This document shows positions 36,647 through 46,715 of a stretch of DNA of 64,000 nucleotides, piece after piece (position 1 is the stretch's first letter; each line of letters starts with the position of its first letter). The DNA lies in NCBI GenBank assembly GCA_028278405.1, contig JANQEK010000015.1:1-64000 (forward strand), read 5' to 3'. Source of the stretch: Nitrospinaceae bacterium. Its GTDB lineage: Bacteria; Nitrospinota; Nitrospinia; Nitrospinales; Nitrospinaceae. A program made the position numbers and the translations under genes. Under the pieces are notes generated by a model, which was not told where the DNA came from, did not search any database, and saw only the letters and a list, made by a program, of their open reading frames with translations.

Positions 36647-37957
36647 ATGAATAAAGAGGGCCTTAAAATTCTTCTAGTTGAAGATGATGAAGATGATGCT
36701 TTCTTTATCAAGGACTTGATCGCCGAACGGGAGCTCCAACCCCGACCGATTATTAAGCACGCACCCAATCCCCAATCCGCTCTGGATTTTCTCAATCAGA
36801 CTTTTTTTGATGTTTGCCTGTTCGATTTTCGCTTAGGTGAAATGGATGGAATCGACCTGCTGCGGATGGTCCGTCAAAAGGACATCACGACTCCAATTAT
36901 TTTCCTCACCAGTCAAGGGGATCAGGAAGTTGCTGTAGAAGCCATGAAAAGTGGCGCAACAGACTACCGCACTAAAGGAAGCTTAACATCTGAATCTCTC
37001 TTCCAATCAATTCGATTTGCCATTCAACTGAGAAAAGAGGAAGAACGCCGCCAGCAGGCAGAAGAACAACTAAAAAAATATAATGAAGAGCTGTCCCGGG
37101 CAAACAACGAATTACAGATATCAATGAAAAAGCTTCAAAACGCCCAGGATCAAATACTAAGATCTGAGAAGCTGGCCAGCATTGGTCGCTTGGCGGCTGG
37201 GGTATGCCATGAACTTCTCAATCCCCTGAATATCATATCAGGACATGTCCAGGCTCTACTATTGGAACGGGAGCAAGATGCGGGGCTGAATGAAGACCTC
37301 GGATCAATTATGGAAGAAATTGGGAGAATTGAGAAAATTGTTGGAGGGCTTTTGAAATTCTCCCGCAAAGAGGATATGGAGCTCACTTATGTGGATATCA
37401 ATGAGGAGCTGGAATCTGTTCTTTCCATTATGGAAAAGGATATGCAAATCGACAATGTTCGAGTGGTGCGTAATTTTGCCTCAGATTTGACGACAATCAA
37501 AATCGATGCCAATCGTATGCGTCAAGTATTCCTCAATCTCACCAACAATGCACGCCATGCTATGGAAAGAGGCGGGGTATTGACGGTAACCACCGAAAAC
37601 TTTGTTAAGAAACAAAAGCAGAATCGGCGGAAAACCGACCTCAATACACCTCCGGATGCGATTCCGGTGATTCAGGAGAACTTTATTCGAATCAAATTTT
37701 CTGATACGGGAACGGGGATCAAAAAAGAGGATATGGTGAAACTGTTTGATCCCTTTTTTACCACCAAACCGGAAGATCAGGGTACGGGATTGGGGCTTTC
37801 CGTCTGCTACACCATCATCGAAAAACATTCCGGTACGATTGAAGTTGAAAGCAAACAGGGGAAAGGGGCGACTTTCATTATCGACCTACCTTGTTCCTCC
37901 CGCAGGGAAAGCGACCGAAATCCTATTATCAACAGTGCCCAGTCCAGTTCCCGATAA
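36647..37957 (+). CDS. Receiver domain-histidine kinase hybrid
   Basis: A 436-aa cytosolic kinase without membrane helices. The N-terminal receiver has phospho-acceptor Asp60 (LFDFRLGEMDG). A coiled coil follows (about residues 128-175, RKEEERRQQAEEQL), then the HisKA box with His188 (GVCHELLNPLN), and a HATPase domain with NLTNNARHAM, FSDTGTG and GTGLGLSVCYTI. The arrangement REC-HisKA-HATPase fits a sensor fed by another phospho-donor. It ends 8 bp before flgL on the other strand. Confidence 0.93.
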   Translation: MNKEGLKILLVEDDEDDAFFIKDLIAERELQPRPIIKHAPNPQSALDFLNQTFFDVCLFDFRLGEMDGIDLLRMVRQKDITTPIIFLTSQGDQEVAVEAMKSGATDYRTKGSLTSESLFQSIRFAIQLRKEEERRQQAEEQLKKYNEELSRANNELQISMKKLQNAQDQILRSEKLASIGRLAAGVCHELLNPLNIISGHVQALLLEREQDAGLNEDLGSIMEEIGRIEKIVGGLLKFSRKEDMELTYVDINEELESVLSIMEKDMQIDNVRVVRNFASDLTTIKIDANRMRQVFLNLTNNARHAMERGGVLTVTTENFVKKQKQNRRKTDLNTPPDAIPVIQENFIRIKFSDTGTGIKKEDMVKLFDPFFTTKPEDQGTGLGLSVCYTIIEKHSGTIEVESKQGKGATFIIDLPCSSRRESDRNPIINSAQSSSR

Positions 37958-37965
37958 GCTGCCAG

Positions 37966-39480
37966 TTACCGCAGGAAGTCCAATAAACTGGGTTGCAGAA
38001 CCCGTGCAGACGTGTTGAGGGTGGCCTCCAGCGCCAGTTGTAAGGCTGCGACATCCGATGCATCCCTGACCAGATCAGAATCCTCTACATCGGATAACTG
38101 AGCCGTTTCACTCACTTCATCAGCACTATGGCGCGTTTCGAGGTTGTCCATGGTTCTGATATGGGCGCCGAATTCAGACCGGGCCTGCAATATTGTATCT
38201 AAAGCCCCATCCAAGTTTTCAAAGGAGGCTGAAATGGCGTTGGTATCATTCCTCTGCAAAGCCTCTCTCAGTGTATCCAGAGCGGTAAACACATTTCCTC
38301 CTCCTATTCCCAGAAGGAAGGCTGTGTCGCCCCCAGCCACCTCGCTGATGACCGCGGTCGTTGTGGGAGCATTAGATACGACCTGAAGGGCATTGCCCGG
38401 ACCGTTAATATTGGCTGTTACGTTGACTCCGGCACCATTGATAGCTGTCAGGACATCGTTTACGGTGAGCGCAGCGCTCAAGTCGACGTTTGCCGATAGG
38501 GCGCCATTAACAATATCAATCTGCCCAAGGGTTAATCCATTACCGCCGTTTAAATCGGAAATCAAGGTCGCGGTTGATAAAACCGGATTTAAATCTCCTC
38601 CGACGATATTGCCATCGTTGACTCTCAGAATCCCTAAATCTGCAGCTGTCGTACTGCCTGTTTCGGTAACCGTCAGGGATTGAAGAATGGTTCCACTGGA
38701 ATCGGTGAGCTGCAAACCTGTTTGACTGGAGTTCAAAGAAGCTGTGACATTGATGCCGGCACCGTTGATGGCCCCGATCACGTCATTGACAGTAACTGCT
38801 CCGCCAATATTAACGACTGCGGCATTGCCTGCACGATCGGTGATGTTGAATGAAGCCAGCGCGACCCCGGCGCCGCCATTCAAATTCACCAACAAGGTGT
38901 TGACGTTCAGTGCCGGATTCATATCTGTTCCGAAAACCCCGGATCCTGGACGGGTGATTGGGATTGTCAGGTTGGAGGCAACTTCCACTTCCAGACTGTC
39001 AGAATTCCCGGAATAGACAGCACCCGGACCCGAACCGTTGGCTTGATAGGGAGCACTCAACAAATTTGTTCCGCCAAAAATAAATTGCCCTTTAACCTGT
39101 GTGTTGGCTTCCTGAATAGCCTGGTCAAGAATAGTTTGTATTTCCGTAGCAATGATGGAGCGCGTGTCCGCATCATTGGATGGCCCCAGGCTACTCTGTG
39201 CCAATTCGCGGGCACGGGTGAGGCCCAGTCCCACTGACTCCAGGGAGGAATCTCCTGTATTTAGAAACAGACGGTTATTATCTATATTCCTGCCAAACTG
39301 TTTTATTTGAGCGATTGAGCTGCGGAGTGTCAACGTGTCCTGTATACCGAATGGGTCGTCGGAAGGCTTGTTGATTCTTTTCCCCGTCGCAATACGCTGA
39401 TTAGCCTCGAACAAATCCTCTGTAATCCGGAATATATTCTGGAGCGCGTTGCTCTGTTGAATTTGATTGGTGATTCGCAT
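37966..39480 (-). CDS. flgL: Flagellar hook-associated protein 3 (hook-filament junction)
   Basis: The last gene of the flagellar operon. The flagellin-like N-terminus (MRITNQIQQSNALQNI) and C-terminus (SDVAALQLALEATLNTSARVLQPSLLDFLR) are both present. The middle (about residues 190-400) holds two hook-IN-like segments (NVNTLLVNLNGGAGV..., TLISDLNGGNGL...) with VNDVIGAINGAG repeats, which make it larger than most FlgL (504 aa). ATG 39480 is better spaced from GGGAGAAGG than ATG 39486. Confidence 0.93.
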   Translation of the reverse strand: MRITNQIQQSNALQNIFRITEDLFEANQRIATGKRINKPSDDPFGIQDTLTLRSSIAQIKQFGRNIDNNRLFLNTGDSSLESVGLGLTRARELAQSSLGPSNDADTRSIIATEIQTILDQAIQEANTQVKGQFIFGGTNLLSAPYQANGSGPGAVYSGNSDSLEVEVASNLTIPITRPGSGVFGTDMNPALNVNTLLVNLNGGAGVALASFNITDRAGNAAVVNIGGAVTVNDVIGAINGAGINVTASLNSSQTGLQLTDSSGTILQSLTVTETGSTTAADLGILRVNDGNIVGGDLNPVLSTATLISDLNGGNGLTLGQIDIVNGALSANVDLSAALTVNDVLTAINGAGVNVTANINGPGNALQVVSNAPTTTAVISEVAGGDTAFLLGIGGGNVFTALDTLREALQRNDTNAISASFENLDGALDTILQARSEFGAHIRTMDNLETRHSADEVSETAQLSDVEDSDLVRDASDVAALQLALEATLNTSARVLQPSLLDFLR

Positions 39481-39522
39481 AACCATAACCTTCTCCCACT
39501 CTTTATTAGACTTCAGACAATT

Positions 39523-41199
39523 CTATATTCTTTGCAAAACGTCAAACATTTCCTCAATAACTGTAACCATTCGTGCCGATGCCGCAAAGGCTTGCTGGAA
39601 TTTGATCAGGTTGATCATTTCTTCGTCCAGAGAAACACCTGAAATACTTTCGCGTTGGGCATTCAATTGCTGCATGACCCCTTCCTGCTGCTTCAAGATC
39701 GTTTCGGACGATCGGGATCCCGAACCCAAGCCACTGACCAGGGAATTATAAAAATCATCGAAAGTTGCGTTTCCCGCTCCAGGAGTAAAAGCTCCCGAAC
39801 TGAATACCAGGCTGCTTTGCAGATTCGATATATTGAGCGCATTCTGTCCATCACCCGTTCCAGACAAACCGGCGGCAATTTTATCCGTATCATTTAAGAC
39901 CGTGCTGGAAAGAGCCATATTCATTGCCGCGTCTTCCGAAATCGAGATATCAGCCGTGTCGCCGGCAACCGGAGCTCCGGTAATCGTTACCGCTAAACCA
40001 TTGGCAATGTTCAGGGGAACTCCCGCCGCAAATGCAAAAGAACCTGAGACCTGGTTTGTCGTCAAATTGAACAAATCAAAAGTTCCTGGTCCCGTGAACC
40101 TGATCTGAAACTTGTCCACGTTGACGGTAGATGGGCTGGCATTGGTTGCCGTAACCGCTCCTGTTCCCATGTTTTGACTTCCAACAACCACCGTGGGAGT
40201 TAACGTATCAAAAAATAGATTTCCCGAACTTCCATCAAGACCCACTCCCTGCAAATGAACTCTGTTCACTTCTTCCATCAATCCCGCCGCAAGACGGTCC
40301 AACTGATCGATAAGACCACGCGTTTCAACATCTCTCATATCCAGCAACCCACGCATTTCCCCGCCTTGAATCTCAGCGGTCACATTGACCGTTCCCCCAG
40401 AACCATTGTCCACCAGAATATCCCTGAAACCCCGGTTATCCGGATTGGCTGTAGTGCTGAGTTGAAATACCGTAGTGCCCACCACCAGAGGAGTTCCGCC
40501 GGCAAGCGCCAGGGTTGTATTGCTGTCATTGGTATCGATAAGCTGGACGTCAATTTTTTCTGATAACTGCTTAACCAAAAGGTCCCGTTGATCCCGCAGA
40601 TCATTGGCCGGCGTATTGCCATTTTCCAGTTTTATAATTGACCGGTTAAGTTCCGAAATTTCATCCAGCATGCTATTGATTTCGGTCACCTCTGCCGTAA
40701 CAGCATCATCCAGGTTCATGCGCTGCTGGAGTAGCGATGAGCCTAACTGGTTGAATACCGTCGTCAGTGTACCCGCAGCTGAAAGAACTGCAGAACGTGC
40801 GGCCAGGTTGGTTGGATTGGATGCAAGATCGTCAAAAGCGAGAAAAAAATCGCTCATCGCTGCATTCAGGCTGACCCCAGAGCTTTCATTTATAATGGTT
40901 TCCAGCCTCTGGAAAAAAGTGTTCCGAATATCAAAATTCCCCAAAGTGCTGCTTTCGCCCAAAATCTGATTAAATAGAAATTGATCGAATTCTCGGGTCA
41001 CATTGGTTGCACGAACCCCCGTACCTAAAAAAGCCAAGCCCACCCGGCGCGGCCGATTAACCTCTAGCGTCACTTCCTGCCGGGAAAACCCCTCGGTCTG
41101 TACATTGGCGATATTATGGCCTGTAATTTCAATCGCCGTCTGGTTGGTCTGCAACCCTAATTTAGCTGTATTCAATACACTGAAAATATTTGCAGTCAT
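39523..41199 (-). CDS. flgK: Flagellar hook-associated protein 1
   Basis: The 558-aa hook-filament junction protein. It has the rod-hook family N-terminal motif (ALGLQTNQTAIEITGHNIANVQTEGFSRQ) and the C-terminal heptad region ending in NLIKFQQAFAASARMVTVIEEMFDVLQRI. It lies between flgN (32 bp) and flgL (36-42 bp). No anomaly. Confidence 0.96.
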   Translation of the reverse strand: MTANIFSVLNTAKLGLQTNQTAIEITGHNIANVQTEGFSRQEVTLEVNRPRRVGLAFLGTGVRATNVTREFDQFLFNQILGESSTLGNFDIRNTFFQRLETIINESSGVSLNAAMSDFFLAFDDLASNPTNLAARSAVLSAAGTLTTVFNQLGSSLLQQRMNLDDAVTAEVTEINSMLDEISELNRSIIKLENGNTPANDLRDQRDLLVKQLSEKIDVQLIDTNDSNTTLALAGGTPLVVGTTVFQLSTTANPDNRGFRDILVDNGSGGTVNVTAEIQGGEMRGLLDMRDVETRGLIDQLDRLAAGLMEEVNRVHLQGVGLDGSSGNLFFDTLTPTVVVGSQNMGTGAVTATNASPSTVNVDKFQIRFTGPGTFDLFNLTTNQVSGSFAFAAGVPLNIANGLAVTITGAPVAGDTADISISEDAAMNMALSSTVLNDTDKIAAGLSGTGDGQNALNISNLQSSLVFSSGAFTPGAGNATFDDFYNSLVSGLGSGSRSSETILKQQEGVMQQLNAQRESISGVSLDEEMINLIKFQQAFAASARMVTVIEEMFDVLQRI

Positions 41200-41231
41200 A
41201 ACCCATACCGTCCGATTAAAGGCTGATAATT

Positions 41232-41732
41232 CTAAACATCCGTATTCACTACCCGGCTACCCATATTCGGCTCACTTAACTGCCCGTTGGAATAATAGGG
41301 CGTATACGCCGTGTCTACTTCGTACAACCATGACATGGATTTTTTCATTGCGAGAGATGATCGGTTGATCAGTTGTTTATTTTCTAAGTTTATATTGTTA
41401 ATTGTTTTAATCTGGTCACGTATTTTATCCCGACGGGCACTCATGCGATTTCCCCGCGTGTTTTCTTTTAGTCCGATAATGGTTTTAAGGGTCACTTCCG
41501 ATTGATCACGACCCAGTTTTTGAGCAAAGGCTTTAACAATTTCTTCCCTTTTATGATTCAATTCGTGGACCTTGGCCAGCAATGCTGCTTTTTGTTCCAA
41601 AGCCGTTTCCAGGTTTTCTCGCGAATAATCGGAAATACTGGCCCACTCCTTTTTCATCACTTCAATAAGATTATTGTACAGTTCAACCTTTTGAATCAGA
41701 ATTTCGTCTAATGTGTGGAATAGATCATTCAT
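41232..41732 (-). CDS. flgN: FlgN-family flagellar export chaperone
   Basis: A 166-aa helical protein with FlgN character: long heptad helix at the N-terminus (LDEILIQKVELYNNLIEVMKKEW), a basic middle and a small C-terminal hook. FlgN chaperones FlgK and FlgL, the next two genes in this operon. Its ATG overlaps the flgJ stop by 8 bp. Confidence 0.82.
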   Translation of the reverse strand: MNDLFHTLDEILIQKVELYNNLIEVMKKEWASISDYSRENLETALEQKAALLAKVHELNHKREEIVKAFAQKLGRDQSEVTLKTIIGLKENTRGNRMSARRDKIRDQIKTINNINLENKQLINRSSLAMKKSMSWLYEVDTAYTPYYSNGQLSEPNMGSRVVNTDV

Positions 41733-42198
41733 ATGCGTTGACCTTTTGCAAGTTGTTGGAAACCGATGCTGGAGGACTGGTGTTCTGTTTCATTCGACTT
41801 AATTGATAGAACAAGCTGTCCGCAAATCCGATTCCTTTGTGTTTTACCATTTCATTGGCAATTTCTTCATCCATCATGGATTCATATTGCTGAAGCGAGA
41901 AGCTATTTAATAGATCCGATTTGTGAACCGTTTTCCGCATGGCCTTCAACATTTGATGGATCAGAATCGCCTCAAACTTTTTTGCCACTTCCATCAACTC
42001 TTTATCTTTATCAACCTGTCCAGTTGAAGCTTTCGAGTCGACCCGTAAAGGCAATCCTTTGTCAGGTTCACTGATTTTCTGCTGGCTCTGGGTTTCGACC
42101 AATTGCCTGGCTTTGGCTGCCAATCCCTTCAAGGGAGTAAACCTGCTTTGTTGAGCCAGTGAAGCGCCAAAATTGAATGTGGAAGTGTGCTCCATCAA
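41725..42198 (-). CDS. flgJ: FlgJ-type rod-binding protein without muramidase domain
   Basis: A 157-aa protein corresponding to the rod-capping half of FlgJ: KFEAILIHQMLKAMRKTV...YESMMDEEIANEMVKHKGIGFADSLFYQL is the rod-binding signature. The peptidoglycan hydrolase half is absent, as in many alpha- and deltaproteobacterial-type flagella, so a separate enzyme must open the wall. It is separated from flgI by about 235 bp without genes. Confidence 0.88.
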   Translation of the reverse strand: MMEHTSTFNFGASLAQQSRFTPLKGLAAKARQLVETQSQQKISEPDKGLPLRVDSKASTGQVDKDKELMEVAKKFEAILIHQMLKAMRKTVHKSDLLNSFSLQQYESMMDEEIANEMVKHKGIGFADSLFYQLSRMKQNTSPPASVSNNLQKVNAYE

Positions 42199-42432
42199 AT
42201 TTCTCTCTCATTAACCTGGAAAACGCTTGCGCAAAACACAATAAGTTTTGCAAGGGCAATGCCAAACAACGAGGAAATCCATGGCCGAAAACCATTTGTT
42301 TTATTGGAGTTTAGGGGTTTCGAATTCCATGGATCCAGTTGTAGGAGGAGCGGAGATGAAAAGAGGAAATTTTTGCCTAGCAGACAGTAGGCACTTTCCT
42401 CCCGGCAATTGAAATGGAGAAGGCAATCTATA

Positions 42433-43551
42433 CTATATGATCTTCAACTCTGCGTGTAAGGAACCGGATGCCTTGATGGCTTGTAGAATCGCTATCAAAT
42501 CCCTGGGTGTGACTCCTATGGCGTTCAAGGCATTTACCACCTCACCGATACCAACACCTTTAGGCACAAGTAAAAGCCGCTCTTCCTCTTCCTCCACAGT
42601 GATGTCAGTACGAGGAACTACTGTGGTCTGTCCTTCAGAAAAAGGTGCAGGTTGTGAAACTTCCGGTGATTCCGTTATCTGTACAAACAAGTTTCCATGC
42701 GCCACCGCCACCGTTGAGATACGAACATTTTCACCCATGACCACCGTTCCAGTTCTTTCATCAATAATCACTTTGGCCGCAGTATCCGGTTCCACCTCCA
42801 ATTTTTCTATTTTAGTAACGAATCCGGAAACATTATTGATATAAAATTTTGGAACTTTGACACGGATGGTTCTGCCGTCGATCGGTTCAGCAAAGACATC
42901 CTTCATTTTGAAATTGATCGCCTTGGCAATTCGGGATCCGGTGGTAAAATCTGTATTTTTCAATGAAAGGGATATTTCTTTCTTGCTGTTGAAAAATTCC
43001 GGAAGTTCTTTTTCGACAATAGCTCCTCCGACAATCCTGCCCACATTGGGATGATTTTTTTGGATACCCTGTGATTGGCCCTGGACCGAAAATCCTCCGA
43101 TCGAAACAGGACCCTGCGCTACCGCATAAGTAATGGAATCTGTCCCCTTTACCGGAGTCATCAACAAGGTGCCGCCCTGAAGACTTCTGGAATCACCCAG
43201 TGACGAGACAACCACATCAATCCGATCGCCCTGACGTGCAAATGCAGGCAGTTCAGTTGTTACCATTACGGTCGCGGCATTTTTAAACTGCAGTTGGTTG
43301 ATCCGGTTCTCTGGAATAGTGACTCCCAGTTTCTGAAGCATGTTGACCATAGTTTGAATGGAGAAAAATACATTATTTGCCTGATCACCAGTATTGGCCA
43401 AACCAATGACCAATCCAAACCCGATCAATTTATTAGCCCGCACTCCATTGACATTGACCAGATCCTTAATACGTGCCGCTTCGGATGGCTTCATCAATGT
43501 AGCGGAAATTATTAAAATTGTGATCAAAATAAAAGTAACTTGCTTATACAT
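42433..43551 (-). CDS. flgI: Flagellar P-ring protein
   Basis: The 372-aa periplasmic P-ring subunit. I choose ATG 43551 (MYKQVTF), which gives a proper signal peptide ending in SEAA and has GGAG upstream; the longer frame to 43596 overlaps flgH. Family landmarks are RIKDLVNVNGVRANKLIGFGLVIGLANTGD and the C-terminal VNALNAIGVTPRDLIAILQAIKASGSLHAEL. Confidence 0.95.
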   Translation of the reverse strand: MYKQVTFILITILIISATLMKPSEAARIKDLVNVNGVRANKLIGFGLVIGLANTGDQANNVFFSIQTMVNMLQKLGVTIPENRINQLQFKNAATVMVTTELPAFARQGDRIDVVVSSLGDSRSLQGGTLLMTPVKGTDSITYAVAQGPVSIGGFSVQGQSQGIQKNHPNVGRIVGGAIVEKELPEFFNSKKEISLSLKNTDFTTGSRIAKAINFKMKDVFAEPIDGRTIRVKVPKFYINNVSGFVTKIEKLEVEPDTAAKVIIDERTGTVVMGENVRISTVAVAHGNLFVQITESPEVSQPAPFSEGQTTVVPRTDITVEEEEERLLLVPKGVGIGEVVNALNAIGVTPRDLIAILQAIKASGSLHAELKII

Positions 43552-43573
43552 TCTGATGCTCCAAACAAACCAA

Positions 43574-44293
43574 TTAAAATGGCCACACCCAGGCAAAGAA
43601 CCGCATTAGCCAGCCCACATTCTGCTCGTCGGAAACCACTCCTTTTCCGGTATAAACAATATTGGCGTCAGCAATTTGCTCGGAAGAAATTCTATTGGCA
43701 AACCCTATATCCACGCGTCGAATCAAACCTGTCAAAACCATCATTTGGTCTTCATTATTGACGGTTACCGCTCTACGGCCTTCTATACGAAAAATGCCAT
43801 TAGGCAGCACTTCCTTGATTACCGCAGCCAATGTTCCGGTCATACTTCCCTCACGGGTGGTCGTTCCGGAACCATCTGTTGATCTTGAGCTTTCTGCTTC
43901 TACGTTCGGACTAAAAGCGTTTCCTGATCCCAGGAAATTGGAAATCCCATAGTCATTCGGTAGACCCAGGACGGTCGTAACCCCAAGATCAATTTCTGAC
44001 TGTTTAGAAATATCTGTAGTGGCAGAGTTGCTGGACGTAAAGTTCTCTTCCAGCTCGACGGTTACAATATCTCCTACTTGCTTGGCCTTGGTGTCAGCAA
44101 ACAGAAGATTATCCGAGGTTTCACCAGGCCACATCGATCCATCTTTTGGAACGTATTTTTCTGTATCTTCAAAAATAGGCTCTGTGAACACTTCTTCCGA
44201 GGAAGTTCCCAAATTCAAACCTCCTCCACAAGACACCAGCAAAAGGGCACAGAGCACATAGCCCAAAACCCACGATATTGTTTTCATGAGCAA
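43574..44293 (-). CDS. flgH: Flagellar L-ring lipoprotein
   Basis: The outer-membrane L-ring subunit. The lipobox is LLVSC followed by GGG. Landmarks are SMWPGETSDNLLFADTKAKQVGDIVTVELEE and the C-terminal EQIADANIVYTGKGVVSDEQNVGWLMRFF. The TTG at 44293 has better spacing to AAGGA than the ATG at 44287, so the exact start is open. Its presence with flgI indicates a Gram-negative envelope. Confidence 0.93.
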   Translation of the reverse strand: MLMKTISWVLGYVLCALLLVSCGGGLNLGTSSEEVFTEPIFEDTEKYVPKDGSMWPGETSDNLLFADTKAKQVGDIVTVELEENFTSSNSATTDISKQSEIDLGVTTVLGLPNDYGISNFLGSGNAFSPNVEAESSRSTDGSGTTTREGSMTGTLAAVIKEVLPNGIFRIEGRRAVTVNNEDQMMVLTGLIRRVDIGFANRISSEQIADANIVYTGKGVVSDEQNVGWLMRFFAWVWPF

Positions 44294-44303
44294 AATTTGT
44301 CCT

Positions 44304-45047
44304 TCAGAAGTTAATTTGCACAGTACGCGAATCTATAACGGTTCCAAAAATAATTTTTCGACTTTGAATATTTTCAACTCTTACCGTGTCATTTATGAAC
44401 CCGTTTTGCCGGACCACTCCGGGCACTGTTATCCGCAAGAGCCCTTTTTTGGCAACGAGAAGAATTCTATCTCCATTTTTAACCACGGGCACTCTTTTAA
44501 CCATGTGCGTCAGGATGGTTTCTCCTTGATCAAGATTTCTTATCAATCGGTGCCCCACAATGTCTTTTTCATCAGAAATTATATTTCTTAAAACACGATC
44601 TGATTTTAATCGGGTGAGCTCGATGTCCTCCGGTTGAAATATGTGACCCATTTTGAGGGACTGAATAGGTCGGTATATATCGTAAGCGACCTTGACGTCT
44701 GCATGGAGTCGGAGTCTTTTTCTGGTGCTTCCCTCAACATTGATCAAACATAAAAAATGAATCCGACCGACTCTTCTTTTTCTACCGGGCAATTTGCAGT
44801 CAAATTTCACATTTCCCTGGGGAATTCGAATATTTTTCCCACCATAGACAACCTTTATTTCCAATCGATCCCTGTCCCATTCGAGGGCTTCGAGCATGAA
44901 ATCCCTGCCAATTTTCTCAATTTCCGACGCTTTCAGGAGTTTGCTGGCAGCCCATGCAGATTTTGTATACAGGCCTCCGCTGCATAACATCGCAATAATA
45001 AAGAGTAATTGTAGATTGATGAGCCTAGCTGATTTTTTTGTCTTCAT
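44304..45047 (-). CDS. flgA: Flagellar P-ring assembly chaperone
   Basis: A 247-aa periplasmic protein with a signal peptide (ends KSAWA). The C-terminal SAF-domain region reads MGHIFQPEDIELTRLKSDRVLRNIISDEKDIVGHRLIRNLDQGETI, typical of FlgA, which helps FlgI polymerise. It starts 3 bp after the flgG stop and is followed by flgH and flgI. Confidence 0.92.
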   Translation of the reverse strand: MKTKKSARLINLQLLFIIAMLCSGGLYTKSAWAASKLLKASEIEKIGRDFMLEALEWDRDRLEIKVVYGGKNIRIPQGNVKFDCKLPGRKRRVGRIHFLCLINVEGSTRKRLRLHADVKVAYDIYRPIQSLKMGHIFQPEDIELTRLKSDRVLRNIISDEKDIVGHRLIRNLDQGETILTHMVKRVPVVKNGDRILLVAKKGLLRITVPGVVRQNGFINDTVRVENIQSRKIIFGTVIDSRTVQINF

Positions 45048-45050
45048 AAA

Positions 45051-45839
45051 TTATCGCTTCAGGTTGCTTGTTATTTGCAGCATTTCATCAGCTGTCTGAA
45101 CCGTACGGGAATTGATTTCGTATGCCCGTTGTGCAGTAATCAGATTAACCAATTCCTCAACTACACTAACGTTGGACAATTCCAGAAATCCCTGGACCAA
45201 CGTCCCGCGGTCTTGAAAACCAGGATTTCCTATAAATGGAGGACCGGAAGCTCCCGTTTGCAAAAACAGGTTGTTACCAATCGCCTGCAAGCCGGCTTGA
45301 TTTTGAAAAGTTGCCAATTGAATGGTTCCAATAATGGCTGGCACTGTGGTTCCCGGCTGAGTGATGGATACCGTTCCCGTTGGTTCTATAGATACATTAA
45401 TCGCATTGTTCGGAATTGTGATCGCGGGCTGGATTAATTGACCTTCAGAAGTGACAAGCCGGCCCAGCTGATCCAACTTAAATGTCCCCGCCCGGGTAAA
45501 GGCAAAGTTTCCATTGGGTTGCAGAACTTGAAAAAAGCCTTTACCTTCTATAGCGACATCTAGAGGATTTTGTGTTTGAGCAAAATCTCCCTGTAGGAAT
45601 ATTTTTTGAATGGCAGCAGGTTTAACCCCCAAACCTACCTGAATTCCAGTCGGAATTTGAGTTCCCGCATTATTGATTGTTCCCATTAATTTCAAATTTT
45701 GATAGAGCAAATCTTCAAAGTCAGCACGACTTCTTTTAAATCCGGACGTATTGACATTGGACAAATTGTTGGCGATCACGCTGACATTTAAATCCTGGGC
45801 ACGCATTCCCGTTGATGCGATATACAATGAGCGGAGCAT
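45051..45839 (-). CDS. flgG: Flagellar distal rod protein
   Basis: The 262-aa distal rod subunit. It has LYIASTGMRAQDLNVSVIANNLSNVNTSGFKRSRADFEDLLYQ at the N-terminus and VEELVNLITAQRAYEINSRTVQTADEMLQITSNL at the C-terminus. The length is canonical. Confidence 0.97.
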   Translation of the reverse strand: MLRSLYIASTGMRAQDLNVSVIANNLSNVNTSGFKRSRADFEDLLYQNLKLMGTINNAGTQIPTGIQVGLGVKPAAIQKIFLQGDFAQTQNPLDVAIEGKGFFQVLQPNGNFAFTRAGTFKLDQLGRLVTSEGQLIQPAITIPNNAINVSIEPTGTVSITQPGTTVPAIIGTIQLATFQNQAGLQAIGNNLFLQTGASGPPFIGNPGFQDRGTLVQGFLELSNVSVVEELVNLITAQRAYEINSRTVQTADEMLQITSNLKR

Positions 45840-45875
45840 ATTTTTATCCTTTACTGAGGCCTTTTATTGATTCAG

Positions 45876-46667
45876 TTAAGCTACCCGTCCCAGACTATTT
45901 ACGGATTGGTCGTCTGCTTCATCAATTGACTGAATTATTTTTTGATACGCTTCGAGCTGCCTTACTGTTTCAATCATTTTTGTCATTTCATGGATAGCAT
46001 TGGAGTTACTCGTTTCAGTAAATCCTTGAAGTACCTTAGCGTCATCCACCAGAATCTCTTTAACCGAAGCATTCGAAATTTTATAAAATCCTTCTCCTTC
46101 TTTTTCCAGAGTTTGAGGATTATCGAATTTAACTATTTTTATTTGGCCTAATGGATCTGAATCTAGGTTGCTGCCGCCAAACACTGATCCATCCCGGGCG
46201 ATTGTTACTTCCCGGGTTCCAAATGGAATGAGAATCGGTTCTTCGCTGCGGGTCATTATGATATTGCCGCTTTTGTCCACCAATTGCCCCAATCCATCCA
46301 AATGAAAATTACCATTCCGGGTGTATCGGACTCCAGTGGGGGTGTCCACGGCAAAGAAGCCCTCACCTTCAATGGCCACATCGAGAGGACTATCGGTTTT
46401 AATCAATGAACCTTGGGAGAAATCTGTAAGAGACTGGGTGACTTGGACATAGGAGACAGCAGGATCTCCGTCTTGAAGAGAAAGAAGACCTTGCGCATCG
46501 ATACTATTCAGAGGAATCTGCTGGAGGGAGGATTTTTTCTCCTCGTACACCAACATCTCCCTTTTGAATCCCTGGGTATTGATATTGGCAATATTGTTGC
46601 TCAAGGCATCCAGCTTTTTAAGCTGCTTGGTTCCCCCGGAAGCCGCGATATATAATCCTTCAACCAT
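45876..46667 (-). CDS. flgF: Flagellar proximal rod protein
   Basis: A 263-aa rod protein of the FlgF type: MVEGLYIAASGGTKQLKKLDALSNNIANINTQGFKRE and the C-terminal SNSNAIHEMTKMIETVRQLEAYQKIIQSID. It is the first gene of the operon flgF-G-A-H-I-J-N-K-L. A sigma-54-like site lies just upstream. Confidence 0.93.
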   Translation of the reverse strand: MVEGLYIAASGGTKQLKKLDALSNNIANINTQGFKREMLVYEEKKSSLQQIPLNSIDAQGLLSLQDGDPAVSYVQVTQSLTDFSQGSLIKTDSPLDVAIEGEGFFAVDTPTGVRYTRNGNFHLDGLGQLVDKSGNIIMTRSEEPILIPFGTREVTIARDGSVFGGSNLDSDPLGQIKIVKFDNPQTLEKEGEGFYKISNASVKEILVDDAKVLQGFTETSNSNAIHEMTKMIETVRQLEAYQKIIQSIDEADDQSVNSLGRVA

Positions 46668-46699
46668 TTGGACCTTTGAGTTAGGGTTTTTGACAAATT

Positions 46700-46715
46700 T
46701 GCATATTCCATACCA
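46700..46715 (-). promoter_or_regulatory. Candidate sigma-54 (-24/-12) promoter of the flagellar operon
   Basis: On the minus strand TGGTATGGAATATGCA keeps the GG and GC pairs with the required 10-bp spacing of TGGCACG-N4-TTGCA. It matches 8 of 11 other consensus-type positions only loosely. It would place the transcript start about 22 nt before flgF. Sigma-54 control of rod and hook genes is common but unproven here. Confidence 0.35.
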